This document shows, one piece after another, positions 11,201-23,782 of a stretch of DNA of 64,000 bases. How positions within the stretch are numbered: the stretch's first letter is position 1; the number at the start of each line of letters is the position of its first letter. Under the pieces are notes generated by a model. It did not search any database. It was not told the DNA's origin and was given only the letters and a program-made list of their open reading frames with translations. This DNA is from Mycteria americana (taxonomy: Eukaryota > Chordata > Aves > Ciconiiformes > Ciconiidae): the NCBI RefSeq assembly GCF_035582795.1, contig NC_134366.1, positions 152,877,519 through 152,941,518 of the forward strand. Reading direction: 5' to 3'. Position numbers and translations under genes: made by a program.

Positions 11201-14200
11201 GCAGCAGGAAGAAAATGGAGCTGTGAAGCTATTGCACAAAAGGCCATGTGGTTCCACGCAGTTGCGTGGGGAATACCTGGTTTTCTAACCATTATGCTCC
11301 TTGCAATGAACAAAGTTGAAGGGGACAATATCAGTGGAGTTTGTTTTGTGGGTCTCTACGATCTGGACGCCTCTCTGTACTTTGTGCTTTTGCCGTTGTG
11401 CCTTTGTGTTTTTTTCGGTCTCTCTCTTCTTTTAGCTGGTATTATTTCTTTAAATCACGTGCGGCAAGTCATACAGCATGATGGCAGAAACCAGGAGAAG
11501 CTAAAGAAATTTATGATCCGAATTGGAGTTTTTAGTGGTTTATACTTGGTGCCACTTGTAGCACTTCTTGGATGTTATGTCTATGAACTGGTGAACCGGA
11601 AAATCTGGGAAACGACTTGGGTATTTGACCACTGCAACCAGTACCATATTCCTTGTCCTTATCAGGCAAGTAGCAGTTTCCTTTATAAATAATACTGGAA
11701 AGTTAATTAGCAAAAATCCTTATACGTCACTGTATCAGCCGCGCAGTTAGTAAATTATTTCGCATTAACTAATCAGTTCAAGAACATGCAGTGATTAGTT
11801 GCTTTTTAAGTCAAAATCGGTGGTACCATACTTTTGCTTTGAAATTTTTCACTAACCAAATTGATAGCACTCAGCAATTAAATTCCAACTCACAGCTGTA
11901 AAGGGAATATATAATCTTTACGATATTTGAACTTCATGTTACAAATTATGTTGGGGGGAGGATCATTCTTCACAGTATCTATTCCTAAAAGTAGTTGCTC
12001 AGTACTTGGGTGCCTAGCTCAGTATCAAAGTACCTAAGGTGAATTTGCATCGATTTCAGTTGAAGCTGAAATAATGATTCTTGAAAATTGAGTCTAAATT
12101 GGATTTAAAATGTTGCTTATAACCATAGATTTAAAATCACTTTCGTCTTTTTTTCTTTGAAGTGTAGAAGTATAAAACATTTGAAATTGCAGAACAAATT
12201 TCCAATATATTTTTTCCACGACAGATGTCATTTGCAGGCTGATTTTCAGTAATGTGGAGAAATCTTTAAAAAAACCCAACCAAACAATAAACAATTGAAA
12301 AAAGAAAAAAAACAAACAACCCAACAGCACTTTAAATTGCAGAGGTATTCATATTTAACATTTGACTCTTAAAAAAACAACTTCCTTGGAGACGCTTTTA
12401 AAGTAAATCTGCCCATGTTCAGTACTCTCTATGGATTAAATCTCTTGTAAGTACATAAAACTCCCTGCAATCACAAGTAATTTGTGGTTTGTTTCTTTCC
12501 ATTTAAGAACAAATACAAAAGAAGACACCATCACTAAGAGAAATGCAGGTGTCTTGTGTCATCTTTCATTGCCTTGCACTTACCATCTATGTTTTTACTG
12601 CAATAAACTATCATTAAAAAGAGGAATATAAACACAGGCGTTATGGAATAAGACTTGATCCTTCTACATTTTTCAACAGCCTCTATATCCTCTGAAGTCA
12701 GTGTAAGCTGAGAGTAGCACAGCTCACGTACTTCTTGGTTATTTTTGCTTCCATTACCATTCTTAACAAGTGTACTTTGTCTTCAGCAGCTTTTGCACTG
12801 AGCTCTGTATCAAACTAAATGGTCCAAAATATACAAGGTTGAAAACAAGGCTTTTATGCTTTTTAAAAAAAAAACTTGTTTTGTAGTGCTTAATATAACA
12901 GCTTGGCATAATAAGGCAGAAAGAGCATGTATTTTCAGCCTTTAATTAACCTATTGGAAAGAGTAAATAGCAACAGGGAATGTTACACAAAGACATACTT
13001 AATGGGATCTGTCCCTGTAATAAACAGCGTGTGCTAACTATGGAGTAGCTTAAAGTGGCGTGCTCGGCCTTGGCTTACCTGAGCTAGCTTGTAGACTTTT
13101 ATTATGTTGGCCAGATCAAAACCAAACAAAAACAAACTTCAGTTTAAGTAGCTAATGTTACCTGGCCATCAAAAATAGTGACTTTCATAGATGGGACTGG
13201 CAGATAAGCCAGGTAATGTAAATTAAATTTGTGGCTTGGGAGCAGAAGATAATAATCTCTTACTGAGTTAAATGTCTCAGCTCCTATGATCCAGTTCTGC
13301 AAATAGGTGGATTAATTTTGCAATAAACAGAAAACTACTATGTAGTTCCCTGCGGCTCCTTGAAGATGCTGTCTAATCTGATTAAGTCCCAGCTCATCCA
13401 CTTACTGTTTCTTTTAAGTTGAAGGGAATAATCTTAGACATACAAACTATCTCTGAAGAACACGGTTACTAATACTGTTACCCCCCAAGTTATCTTTCCT
13501 TTCAATTGAAAAGAAAAATATTTCCTTCTGACTAATCTCCTCTCTGTGTATTCAGCTGTAGACATTAACCAGGTCTGACTTGACTGTACATGTCTAATGT
13601 TTGTCCGCAGTACAAGCCTCAACAAAGAACAACAGCCATAAGGAGAAAGTCTCTCTTTTACATGATTTGTTTTCTGCGTTTAAAAAAATAAATCAACAAG
13701 TATATTTTCTTCTTTGCATTTATTAAACTTTGTTATCTTCTAGGCAAAGGCACTAGCAAGACCAGAAATATTTTTGTTTCTGATGAAATATTTGCTGACG
13801 TTAATTGTTGGCATATCTCCAGTCTTCTGGGTGGGAAGTAAAAAGACCTGTTCTGAATGGGCCAATTTCTTCAACAGAAACCGCAAAAGAGAGTAAGAAC
13901 AATTTTTTATTCCTGTTTTTTAAAGTGTATACTTTAAAATAAGTTGGATTTCAGACATGTTTCTTAAATGTTGTCCTTAGACCCTTTCTTTTTTGGAGTC
14001 TGAACGCTGCATATGAGCATCAGCAAAATTCCATTGGAGTCTGTGGAAGTTTTACATATGCAGTGACTTTTGACAACATTCTCAGAAGATAGAAAATATT
14101 TCCCTCTGCTGATTTGCTCTCTTCATAGAGCAGAAGACATACTGTTGTGTTTAGCATTGGCTAATACATCTCTGGTTTCCAGTCAAATGAGGGAAGATAA

Positions 14201-16244
14201 TGTCAGCCATCAACTGAGATCCTTTCACGTGTTCCAACTACTTCATTTGGCACAGTACTTAGCTGTGTTTACTATCATGCAATAACAACATCCTCTGCTT
14301 TTCTCCTCTGCCAGGCTCGTCTTATTTTAAAATTAATTTTCATTGAACCCTCCTTAGTATCACTTTTATTGTATTAATCTACTGTTCCTTGGGTTTTTTT
14401 CTGAAACAGAGTAATTCAGTTTAATTACTTAATTTTAGTAAATTTGTATCTATGGATTTAAACAGATTATAAGTGTCATCTCCATTTCCTGTAGTTCTCA
14501 TTTTTTTCCATTCCTTTTTATTCCTTGATTATTTCGTTTTAGATTATCTGTGTTACTCATAAATTATACTGTATTTTTAGATCTTTTTATTTCTTTGGAT
14601 TTCCCAAGGCAGCAGTCCTTAAGCTCCTTTTATTTTACATCTACATTCCTTGATGGTGAGCTTATAGCTTCCTTTCCCTCTCCCCTGTTTTTCCATTTCC
14701 TGTATAATTTTTCTTGTGTTTCAGATGTTAACTGCTTTCAGCTATAAGAATTTAAAAATAACGAGGTCAACTTTATAACGCTAACTTTTTTTTTTTCAAT
14801 TGGAGGAGGATTACTTTATGTAAAGTTAATTTGGTAATACAGCTTTTTATGAGCTAATCCTGCTTTCCTCTCTTAGATGATTAATCTACTGATATCATTG
14901 GACCTACTTGCAGAAGTAAGAAATGTAGAAATCTGCTTTATTTAATTGTTCCACAGACATAATTACTTTGGAGCCATTATGATCAGACTTTTTTCTCCTC
15001 TTTTCACATACAATTGTTTTCCTCGTGTTCATTGACATCCAGCTCAGATTGCATTGTTGGTTGCTATTCTTTCACGTTTTTGTGTACGAAGCTATATTAC
15101 ATTATATCTAAGGTTATCCTCTTCATTCAGTTACATGTTTGTATTTTCTTTCAGTCCAATCAGTGAAAGTCGAAGAGTGCTGCAAGAATCATGCGAATTC
15201 TTCTTGAAGCACAATTCCAAAGTTAAGCATAAAAAGAAGCACTACAAATCAACTTCGCACAGATTGAAAGTTATTTCAAAGTCAATGGGGACTAGTACTG
15301 GTGGCACAACAAATCATGGAACTTCTGCAGTAGCCATCACTAATCATGATTACTTAAGCCAAGAAACTGTTGCAGAAATTAAAACCTCTCCAGAGACATC
15401 TGAGAAAGAGATAGAGGCAGACGGAACATCAGCCCGAAGAGTCGAGGAAAGTGAAATCAGTGGAGATCAAATGTTACCTTGTTCTAAACTGACCGTGGAT
15501 CAGGTGGAAAAAAGAAACAAAGCAGATAGCACATGTGATATGAGTAGCTTGGCTGAGAGTATGAAGAGAGTAGGTGAAGGAAGGTAAGGTTCCTTAACTC
15601 AGTCTTTTGCTTGTTTATGTGTATTACCACTATTTTTGTAAGTTTTCTATTTCTTCTCTCTGAAGAATCGGTGTACTCTCAGTACACATTTGATCCTCAG
15701 TAGCTGTCAAGAGTACTGTAATTCTTACAAACTATTTCATATAGCCATGTATCTTTAGCATATGGGCTATTTTATATTTTTGTAGGATTCTTCTTTTCCT
15801 TTTAAGCGTTGAGTGCTGGAGCTTAGCTCACAGGATATTTTTGTATTGTTGAACAGTGACTCTCAAGAAATCTATGGCTGCAATGCAATCAAATTGAGAG
15901 GTGACAAGTCTGAAAAAGAACAATGGTGACCCTAAGCTTGGAAAAGTATACACAATTGTACTGTGTTCTCTTGAAAAGAATATAGTTTAAGATATATTAT
16001 AATTTCATTGCTAAAAATGTATTTTTTGCAGTGTAATGCACTGTGCTTAAAACTGACTCCCTGTGTTTTATTCTTCATTACTTACAGAATAACTCCTAAA
16101 AATGATTTTATTGAATCTTCTCCATTACAAAGCAGCTGTTCCCAAATACCTGGTGTCTCACAGTCAGCTTCTGTATCACTACTTGTCTACTCGGCTTCAG
16201 ACACCAGAAGAGAGCTGGATTCAGGAAACAGTTCAAATCCTTGA
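8004..16244 (+). CDS. FZD6: Frizzled class receptor 6 (5' end missing), five coding exons
   Basis: The coding sequence joins 8004-8200, 10648-11665, 13744-13892, 15155-15583 and 16088-16244. This is 1950 nt, 649 residues plus stop, against 706 residues in human FZD6. The missing part is about the first 59 residues. FZD6 is a plasma-membrane Wnt receptor acting mainly in planar cell polarity and able to restrain beta-catenin signalling. The translation shows most of the cysteine-rich Wnt-binding domain, then seven membrane segments: six in the large exon and the seventh in the 13744 exon. The Dishevelled-binding Lys-Thr-x3-Trp motif (KTCSEW) follows directly. A long Ser/Thr-rich cytoplasmic tail ends Gly-Asn-Ser-Ser-Asn-Pro. 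The tail block [18 protein letters not shown] identifies FZD6 rather than FZD3, its nearest paralogue. All junction phases agree. CTHRC1 lies downstream on the same strand, as in other amniotes. Confidence 0.97.
8201..10647 (+). other. FZD6 intron
   Basis: AT-rich intron of 2.4 kb with gt...ag ends. It contains a poly(T) stretch near 8920-8939 and no recognisable gene or repeat beyond short homopolymers. Confidence 0.85.
10648..11665 (+). CDS. FZD6: FZD6 large exon: end of CRD, linker, TM1-TM6
   Basis: The acceptor is tacgtag at 10647. The exon completes the Arg codon begun in the previous exon and continues L-V-N-C-D-E-T-V-P. It then encodes the linker, the GFWCPRHL block, the [20 protein letters not shown] block and membrane segments 1-6. 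The divergent linker (about residues after VPATAAV) is where frizzleds normally vary. The exon ends in phase 0 after Cys-Pro-Tyr-Gln. The donor that preserves homology is GC, not GT (see separate entry). Reading through it would add only seven residues (A-S-S-S-F-L-Y-K region) before a stop at 11690. Confidence 0.96.
11664..11671 (+). promoter_or_regulatory. FZD6: GC 5' splice site of FZD6 (GC-AG intron)
   Basis: The exon ends ...TAT CAG at 11665, and the intron begins gcaagt. The next exon (from 13744, after ttctag) resumes Ala-Lys-Ala-x-Ala-Arg-Pro-Glu in phase 0, exactly as in the family. A GT four bases further on (11670-11671) would add GCAA and shift the frame. CAG|GCAAGT is the classic strong context for GC donors. 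Confidence 0.85.
11666..13743 (+). other. FZD6 GC-AG intron
   Basis: AT-rich intron of 2.1 kb. I see no coding sequence or identifiable transposon. Short open frames on the minus strand at 12094 and 13434 have no recognisable homology. Confidence 0.8.
13744..13892 (+). CDS. FZD6: FZD6 exon: TM7 and Dishevelled-binding motif
   Basis: The acceptor is ttctag and the donor GA|gtaaga. The exon starts in phase 0 and ends after two bases of an Asp codon. It encodes the seventh membrane helix ([17 protein letters not shown]) followed at once by SKKTCSEW, which carries the invariant Lys-Thr-x-x-x-Trp motif needed for Dishevelled recruitment. The residues NRNRKR form the start of the cytoplasmic tail. 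Confidence 0.96.
13893..15154 (+). other. FZD6 intron
   Basis: T-rich intron of 1.26 kb with gt...ag ends. Nothing coding or repetitive was recognised. A chance His-Tyr-Asp-Gln translation at 14975-14986 is not an exon. Confidence 0.85.
15155..15583 (+). CDS. FZD6: FZD6 exon: cytoplasmic tail
   Basis: The acceptor is ttctttcag and the donor AG|gtaagg. The exon encodes the FZD6-specific tail, beginning [10 protein letters not shown], then a basic Lys/His-rich stretch near VKHKKKHYK, and a Ser/Thr/Glu-rich low-complexity region. The first half is strongly conserved with mammalian FZD6. The second half diverges, as is usual for this tail. Confidence 0.95.
15584..16087 (+). other. FZD6 intron
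   Basis: Short intron of 504 bp with gt...ag ends and ttacag as acceptor. No other feature is seen. Confidence 0.85.
16088..16244 (+). CDS. FZD6: FZD6 last coding exon with stop codon
   Basis: The exon completes the Arg codon of Gly-Arg and continues I-T-P-K-N-D. It ends in a Ser-rich C-terminus with stop TGA at 16242-16244. The block [17 protein letters not shown] aligns in position and character with the human C-terminal STSLLVHPVSG-type block. The final residues differ from mammals. Confidence 0.92.
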
Positions 16245-18260
16245 AAGACTGAAATTTTATATGAACATTTTCAATGTATAAAACTGATATGGATTCTGTG
16301 TTACACTGGAAATAACTGATATTCTGTGCCTTATTAAAAAACACACATATCTTGCTTTGCACTTAAAAAAAAAAAAAGTAAGTTTTGTTGTGGGGACGGC
16401 TAGCAATAATGTACTATATTTAATGCTATCCAGGAATAATGGAAATGGAAGTTCTGTAGGACATAGCTGGATTGACTAGCAGTAATTTAAGAAAAAGATG
16501 AGAGAAACAAATATTATTCCCAACATAAAGAACACTTTGTAATGAATTGCATTAAAATAACACTTAGAAAGCACTGTTACTTTTCAAGGCATAAAAGTTA
16601 CATCTGCATCTTTTGATATTTTTGAAAACTTGTTAAATTTTTTTCCTGTTTTTTTACTGTGTCTTAAACAGCAGTATCACTTCAGGGATACACAAATTTA
16701 TAAATACTCTCTAAATTATGTGTAATGATATATCAATTATAGCACTGTTTTATGGTAGTTTGTACACTGAATATGAAAGGGAATCTGGAATTATAGTGAT
16801 TTATTTTGTACATAAAAATGAATTTTGTAAATAACTGACTGCATAAGGTCAGTATTTAGGACTACTGTTTTGTATGTATTGTACAAACTTGGTAAAGCTA
16901 ACACTGCTTGCATTTGGTGTTACTAAAGTCAACAGTCCTGCGGCGATCAGACAATGTTATTTAGTTCCGAGTAAAGCAGATTATACCTTTATATATAACC
17001 TGCACCATACACTACATTTGGGGCAAGACTGGTCAGACATCTGTGCATCCTGTTACAGGGATAGTGCATTAGATGCAGCACTGCTTCAGAAGAATGCTTC
17101 TTGGAGCCCCTCCTGGTGTGGTGTTCCAGTGCATCGTGCCAAAGAAGAAAACACTTCTGATCCCTGGTGGCATGGGGGACAGAATCTGAAGTATATGCTT
17201 TGGTTTTTTACTGAGCTGCAGCGAAAGTGTATGTTTCACGTTGTTTCTATGCAAGTAACTTAATTTTTTTTTTTAATTCTGTAGAGAAATATCTTGCAGA
17301 AAATAAACTGTTGAGTTATTAATATACGGGCTTGTTTAACTATATATTTACTGAAAACAAAGATACTTTTTCTACAAAGCTTAATTTTCTATATACTACA
17401 GCAATATATTTTCTTTAAATCAAAAAGGTCTTCATACATGTAGCCTTTCTTATGATAGGGTGGTTCTCGAGAGCAAGTACTACTGACATGGGTAAGAATT
17501 TTATCGTTTAGCTCTTAAGAAATCATGGCTCCAATGAAGTCAATGTGATTTATTACTTGAGATAATTTGGAGCCAGGATTTTGCTGTTTTCTAAACTTAA
17601 ATGTCAGTGCATTTTGTAAGACCGTTCAGCATCTTGCATTTGATTACTAATAAGAATATTTCTCAATATTTTGATATTATGCAGAGAAATGACTGTGTTC
17701 CAATTTGGGCAGCATTCATGGTGATGCTTTGAACAATCAAGCAAAATTGCATGGTACAAAGGTCATGCAAATGCTGAATCAACAGGAACTACAGTTCTGA
17801 CAAACCAAAGTTATTTGTTTTAACCATCATGCATTAAAAATGGAATGTCTTTACCTTTACATTACGGCATCAGCATTTTAGCGTTTGTAATTTACTGCCT
17901 TAAATAGGACATGCTATTTCTTTTATAATTCCCCCATTTAAAATACACAGAATTCTTGCTGCTGAGGACAGTGAGAAAGATCTGAAGTGTCTCCTGTGAA
18001 AATGCACACTAAGTATCCTTCGTTCTTGTAGTCACGTTTGTAAACGGGTAGCTTTATACACATGTTCAGTAGTTGTGTTATTACTGTCTTTGTTAGTAAT
18101 AAAATATACTGTTGTATAGTAAGAGCTTCTGAGTTGATATTTCTTATTAACTAGATGTAGCGTGTTTGCTGTATTACTGTAGTATTTTTGCACCTAAGAC
18201 ACTTTAATGTATTTTTTCTAGAGCTGTGTGAGGTAATAAATATTGCAATGTTTTTATCCC
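16245..18260 (+). other. FZD6: FZD6 3' UTR with several candidate poly(A) signals
   Basis: AU-rich sequence follows the stop codon. AATAAA occurs at 17302-17307, 18098-18103 and 18235-18240, giving possible 3' UTR lengths of about 1.1, 1.9 and 2.0 kb. A 12-A run near 16365-16377 is genomic, not a tail. Which signal is used cannot be decided here. Short open frames (for example 16874-17263) have no known homology. Confidence 0.6.
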
Positions 18261-18879
18261 TCCTGTGTAAGTGAGAAACCGAGACAGAACAATGCTGGGA
18301 ATTGTTCACGTAAACACGGAGAGTTATGAAAGAGTGAGAAACTGAACTAGTTCTTTCATCCTAACATTTAGAGCATTCTTCCTTTCATGACCTCTAGTTA
18401 AAGACCTCCTTTAGATTACATAGAATATGTTATTTCCACACTATGCTCTTGCTCAACCTTCTTAAAATATTGATACACATTTTTAATTTATTTCATATTA
18501 ATCCCTTTTTCAGGTAGTTCAGTAAAAGTCATGCTTTTGTGGTAACTGCTCTAAAAAAGATGAATACAAAGTAATTTTGAAGTTACAGCAATACCATGGG
18601 CTTAAAAATAGATCCATTTTCAAAGAGCTGTGAAATACTAACTAAGCAGTAATCATAACATTCATTGGAAGTGAAACGCATCAGTGGTAGAATGAGGCTG
18701 TAGCACTTCTGTGTTCCAGTGCTGCTGTACCAGAAATAACGTACAGAATGTGAATTCCCAAGGTGACCTTTGTAGCTAAAGAGATTGTGATCCCTGGATG
18801 CTTTAACCTTGAAATACCCAAGCAGTCACTGGGAAATTAAATGGCTATTTGAATGCCCACAAAAATGATGGGGGGAAAG

Positions 18880-19195
18880 AAACTGAAAGAAAAGAGCTGC
18901 AGAGGTGAGTGAGGGTATGGAAGACTGCCTTACAGTCAGGGACTAGAAAGAACCTCATAAACAGTTTCTCTCACAAAAGGTGTTTGGGTTATGCTTCCAT
19001 CTGTTACCTGACCAAAGTTAAAACTGAAAATAGACAATTCATGTTCAAAGGGCTCTTCTTAAACTGCAAGAATAACTTCTTACTGGAACATCTCCATCAG
19101 CTTACATCATTTAATCGAGACTGGCTATCTTCTGAAAGATGCACTATAAATCCAACGGTTTTAAAGTTTGATACGGCCATTTTAGTCTTGTTTTC
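18880..19195 (+). mobile_element. Probable ancient CR1/L3-type LINE 3' fragment
   Basis: Plus-strand text such as 'gactagaaagaacctcataaacag', 'gttcaaagggctcttc', 'ttactggaacatct' and 'catttaatcgagactgg' followed by 'tctgaaagatgcact' follows, in order, the 3' part of the ancient amniote CR1/L3 LINE. It is heavily diverged, so identity and edges are tentative. Confidence 0.45.
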
Positions 19196-21141
19196 TGCCT
19201 TCGTTTGCAGAAAGCTGGCATAAAGGATACTGACAGCTTCTCCAAGCCTTAAAATATGTGGGCCAAATGGTCTTTTACTTCTCTTTTTCTTAATGGATCT
19301 CTGTAATAAATCACTTCAAAATATGCATTACACTGAGTTTTGAGGTTGCATAGAAAATCCTTCAAAGGACAAAATAAATTTAACATACTAAATCATATTT
19401 GATTTGTGATATAAACAGCACCTGAGATTACCACTACAGGGGTTTTATGGTACATTTTGTGTATACTCTATTTTACTGTTTCTATTTTGCTGGGGGTTTT
19501 AGTGAAAATTGGGATAAAGTTTACCTAGAGTATAAAATAAAGCTATGCACATATTTGGAAAAAATAGTCCAAGTTTGCAAAACTAACCCAGGATAGGGGA
19601 AAAAATGGTATTTTGTTTCTATTTATAACATTTGAAAGGTGCTATTAGCAGATAATAAGGAAAAATACCTGCAGTATTTAAAATAGCTCTAAATCCTTTT
19701 GCTTTTTTAAACATCAAAAAACCAATTCAGGTATGGAGTACTAACAAGCTGAAGGATCATACTTTTTTCTTTGCCAATTGTTCAACTGATTTACAGAGAA
19801 CTGTAGGTCTTTTCCTTACAGGATGCAGAATACACTTGGTTTAAAGATGGTCAAATCTAGTTGAATTTCAGAAGCGGAAAAATTTAAATATGAAAAGTTG
19901 AACTTGAATAAAAATAAGTTTAGCATTCTACAAAGCACTGAAAAATGCAGTAGCTGAACAGGATGAGGAATCACGTTTCCCTTTGAAGTTTGACCACCCA
20001 GTCTCAATGTGCAATTTCAGATCGCTGCACATCAAAGGAGAAATGCTACCTCCCTCCCTTGACACTGGCTGCTTGTTGAATCGGTCTTTGAAGGTATCTG
20101 GCTGCTGTCTGTTTGGCTGCGTTCACTGGTAAAGATCTCTGCCAGTATTAACCACTGGTATTTGCAGTAGTTTAGATGGCTGGCACTAAAGGTATTTTAG
20201 AGTCTCATGAGAAGAAATGTTATTTCCTGTGCGTTACTTTTTTTTGCACTTACTCTTTCACTCTTATTGTCGTCCCTTGTCATACTTATCTGTTTTTTTA
20301 TGGGCTGGAGTTTAACTGTAATTAAAGAAGTTGGGTAACCTATACCACACCTTCATGAGCTGTCTGCTTTGTATCTCTAGAAGCGGAGCTCAGAGTATCT
20401 TTCTGATGTACATCTATGAAATCCGCTTCTGTATATTAACTGGATTTTACTTCCTATTAAAAAGCACTTGAGATGCAAAGTATAATTAAAAGATTAAAAA
20501 CATGTCGGGACATTTATATCTGAGCTCTTCATTAATGCTTATTCCCTGTATTTCGACTTTGTTCATCGAAACTAAATCTAAAATGAAAGTTTCCTTTATT
20601 TGAGGTCTTACTAGTTAAAATAATGACAAACATGAGGTATCTTTAAACCTACCTTCATGAAATGGCTCACAGCTGGTTTCTCAGCACAAGCAGGAGCTGG
20701 AGAGGAGTTTCTGTAAGAGCAGCTGTGTGGAAGAAAGCGGTTTCTGCGGAAGGGAAGTGCTAAATGGGCACTCAGTGCTGGGCGTAGGTGAACTGGAGGG
20801 AGACTGGTCTCCAGCCCAGAGAGCGTACTCTCAGGTACGGCCGTGTGGTCATGAGAGAACATCAGCTGTTTTAAGTGGGGAGGAGTACACTGATGTTTTA
20901 GGACTCACTCTTGATGTACAAGGTGAAGAGAAACGGCAAGAAGAAATTTTACTTCCATTAAGTAGGTTTGTAAGTTACAGAGACGATGGCGGGATCATTA
21001 GACACGGGCACCAAAGGGATCTTAACAGGAAAAAGTATGTTGCATGTTTGTGTATGAACGATGAGCAAAGTATCTATATTTTTATGAAGATAATGTGCAT
21101 GCCACTTTATCTTCCTGATGCTCTGCTTGACCACATAAAAC

Positions 21142-21188
21142 TATTATTGTAAAAGCCACAGCTATAGGGAAATGCCATTATAAATCAA
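21142..21188 (+). repeat. 47-bp direct repeat, copy 1
   Basis: This is identical over all 47 bases to 23783-23829, beginning tattattgtaaaagcc and ending cattataaatcaa. Homology stops abruptly at both ends. It lies 2.6 kb from its twin, in the same orientation. Confidence 0.95.
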
Positions 21189-23406
21189 TTATAAAACTGG
21201 ATAACAGGAAATTACATGGGGACAAAAATAAGTCACTGCCAGATAAGGTCCTAGAGAAAATTATTAGTAAGTTATTTAATTAGTTGATCACCTAAGCTAG
21301 CTGGGAAGCTGCACTCTCTCCAGACCCAGCTCTAGTAGTATCATACCTACTACCCGAGAGTGCATGCAAGTCTTGAATGACCCAGCTGAAGAAGGAGGAT
21401 TTGAAGATGCTGAAGCAGCTGAACAGGCTTCTTGGCACTGGGTTTGAGTCCCTGATGTTGCCCACTGGACACGGTCCTCTCTTGGACTTGCTCTCCTTCC
21501 AGATTCCTACAGGTAGGACTGCGATCCAGACTTCCAACTAAAGAGCGAGTGGATGCACTACAGGGATTAACAATCCAGACACGTATCATTCCATGAACGT
21601 GAAGAGATGTCACTGACAGGGGTGTGCCATGCCACTGAGTGGATGAGATGCAAATGTGTTGGGCTGGCTGAAGTCAAGACTCACCATGGAAATTAATTGG
21701 ACCTATTTTTCTTAAAATGTGATTTTAGTAGGCAAAATCATCCTGAGAATGGACACTGTGAGAGAAGCTGATAGTCAGGATGAGGTTCCCTATGGAGAGA
21801 AATGGAAAGTCACCAAGCCAGTAGGAAAAACCAAGAAAGCATACCCAATAAAAAACAAGGGAGGACTTTGCCTTTTAAATTAATATAACCTCAATGGCAT
21901 TAGATATTTTTAGGGCACGCATATTGAAGCTTCTCTACTTGGCAATGGGAAATTTTGTACTCGTAAATGAGATTTTTAATCAACCAAGAGGTGCTGTAAT
22001 TACAGCAAAGTTACAAGGACAGAAGTAAGGAAACCACACTAGAAACAAAGTCATGCCTCACAAAAGCACAGTTAGATGAGCACCTGCTGTAAAAAATACA
22101 ACTTGAAGGACTTGAAAAGACATTTTTATTCACAGGAACCTGGTAGGTCTTTTGCTGTTCTGGCCAAGCACAATTTAATCTCCACATGAGCCAGGGGTTC
22201 AGTGTTGTGCTTGATCCTTTCCAGCGCCATTGCACTAGTCAGTTATTGACGCAAGTCAAATAAGAGTTCTGCTTTAGCACACAGAATAATTTTAATGCAA
22301 AAGTTTATCTGTTGAAGTATCCTCGGGGTAGCTATGGGATGACCCCACTGAACTGCTCATGGTGAACCTCTCTCACTGTGCCTGACCCAGCAGCCCCTGT
22401 AAATGCATTGCCTTCTGGTGACAGTGGGTCATCAGGGAACAGATGAGGTAGGTGCTGCCCAGAAGCTCCACAGCCCTGCTTGCAGCAAGCCACGGGCTTC
22501 TTTGCTGAGGTCAGGCCACCTGGGGGGACAGTGTGGATGTGAGAAGCCAGGCCTCAGGAATGCCATGGGCTTCAGGCTCCACCATTACATTCAACGGGCA
22601 GAGCCGCAGGGACCATGCATGTTCAGATCTGTCATTGCTCTTGTGGCTCTGCCCCTCTCTCTCTGTCTCTCCTCTGAGACAGGAAGATTTGTGCAGCTGT
22701 TGCGTGTCCTGGGCCAGTTCTTTTGTTTCTGTGACTAAATCCTCTTGCATCCACAGGCTTCTGTCTATTTTGTGTGTGCTAGCTGTGGTGACTATAGACC
22801 TCTGGTTTCTGTAAGCCATGCCGAAGTGCTACACAGCCCTTCCTCAGCCTGCAGCCCACTCCTCATTGCTGCCTTGCTTATCCTGAGAACTCCTTTTCAA
22901 AGGGCTTGCTAGATACAAATAAAAATAAACATTTCAAAGTTCAAGTCCATTCCCTTAATTTTAGGATTATCACTAATTTGAGGTACTATCTTCCAACACT
23001 GGAAGGACAGACCTGTGGCGGTGCACTTGATGAATGGTGTAGAAAAACCAAGACTGTTCCCTTCATTGAAGAAGCTTTCCTGTCTGAATGGAGCAGCGTA
23101 TTTCACATCCTGATAACTATTTACTAGCGCAGGATTCAAGAAAAGTTAGCTTTTTAGTTCCGCAAAAGGCCTTTCTATTCACTGAGAATTCAATGAGACA
23201 GCCAATTAATTTTTTCTACCATTGACTAATTCACAACCACTCTAACGAGCAAATGTTTCTCCTGAGCCGCAGCTCTCTCCTTGCACATGCTGATTCACTG
23301 GCGGTCCCCCTGTACATTTATTCTTCACTCTATAATCACCATCTTCTTCAAGAATTTAACTTAAAACTGGACTGAATTAATTTTCCCATTCTACCATGTG
23401 CACAAG

Positions 23407-23490
23407 TCCTTGAGCAACCTGATCTAACTGGACCTGCTTCCAAACTGGACCTGCTTCGACCAGATGCTCTCCAGATGCCCCTTCCATCCC
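23407..23490 (+). mobile_element. CR1 LINE 3' fragment
   Basis: Plus-strand text 'ccttgagcaacctgatctaa', then 'gaccagatgctctccagatg' and 'cccttcca' match the extreme 3' region of avian CR1 elements. Inside it a 15-bp word, aactggacctgcttc, is duplicated (23426-23440 and 23443-23457). Confidence 0.65.
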
Positions 23491-23782
23491 AAAGGTCTCC
23501 ATGACTGCAGCCAGGATTGTGCCAGCTGCGCTCGGGAGACAGTCTTGCAGAGCTACAGACCAGACTCCTTCAGAGTCAGATGTTTTCAGCCAGCAGTCAA
23601 TGCAAACAGGTCTCAGGATGGGCTTTTCATCATAAAGTTTACACTGTGGAAATGTCTGGGTATCCCGAGTTATCCTTTATCAGTGAAGCGGACAGTTCTT
23701 CCAAATAGTTTTATTAAAGTTTATCTAACTCTGTCTGACAACGTGTGAGTGGTGTTTAGTTTAAGATATCCAATGCTTCCAT

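Noticed and set aside
10993-11328. 111-codon frame antisense to FZD6
   Set aside because: A shadow of the strongly supported FZD6 7TM exon on the opposite strand.
14975-14986. His-Tyr-Asp-Gln translation resembling a conserved N-terminal frizzled motif
   Set aside because: It lies downstream of the CRD and 7TM exons, with no flanking homology. A chance match inside an intron.
16365-16377. A-run shortly after the FZD6 stop codon, considered as a processed-pseudogene tail
   Set aside because: The FZD6 gene has intact introns and the run lies within its 3' UTR.
20727-21152. 141-codon open frame in the FZD6-CTHRC1 intergenic region
   Set aside because: No recognisable domain, no plausible splice or coding context. 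It runs into one copy of the 47-bp repeat.
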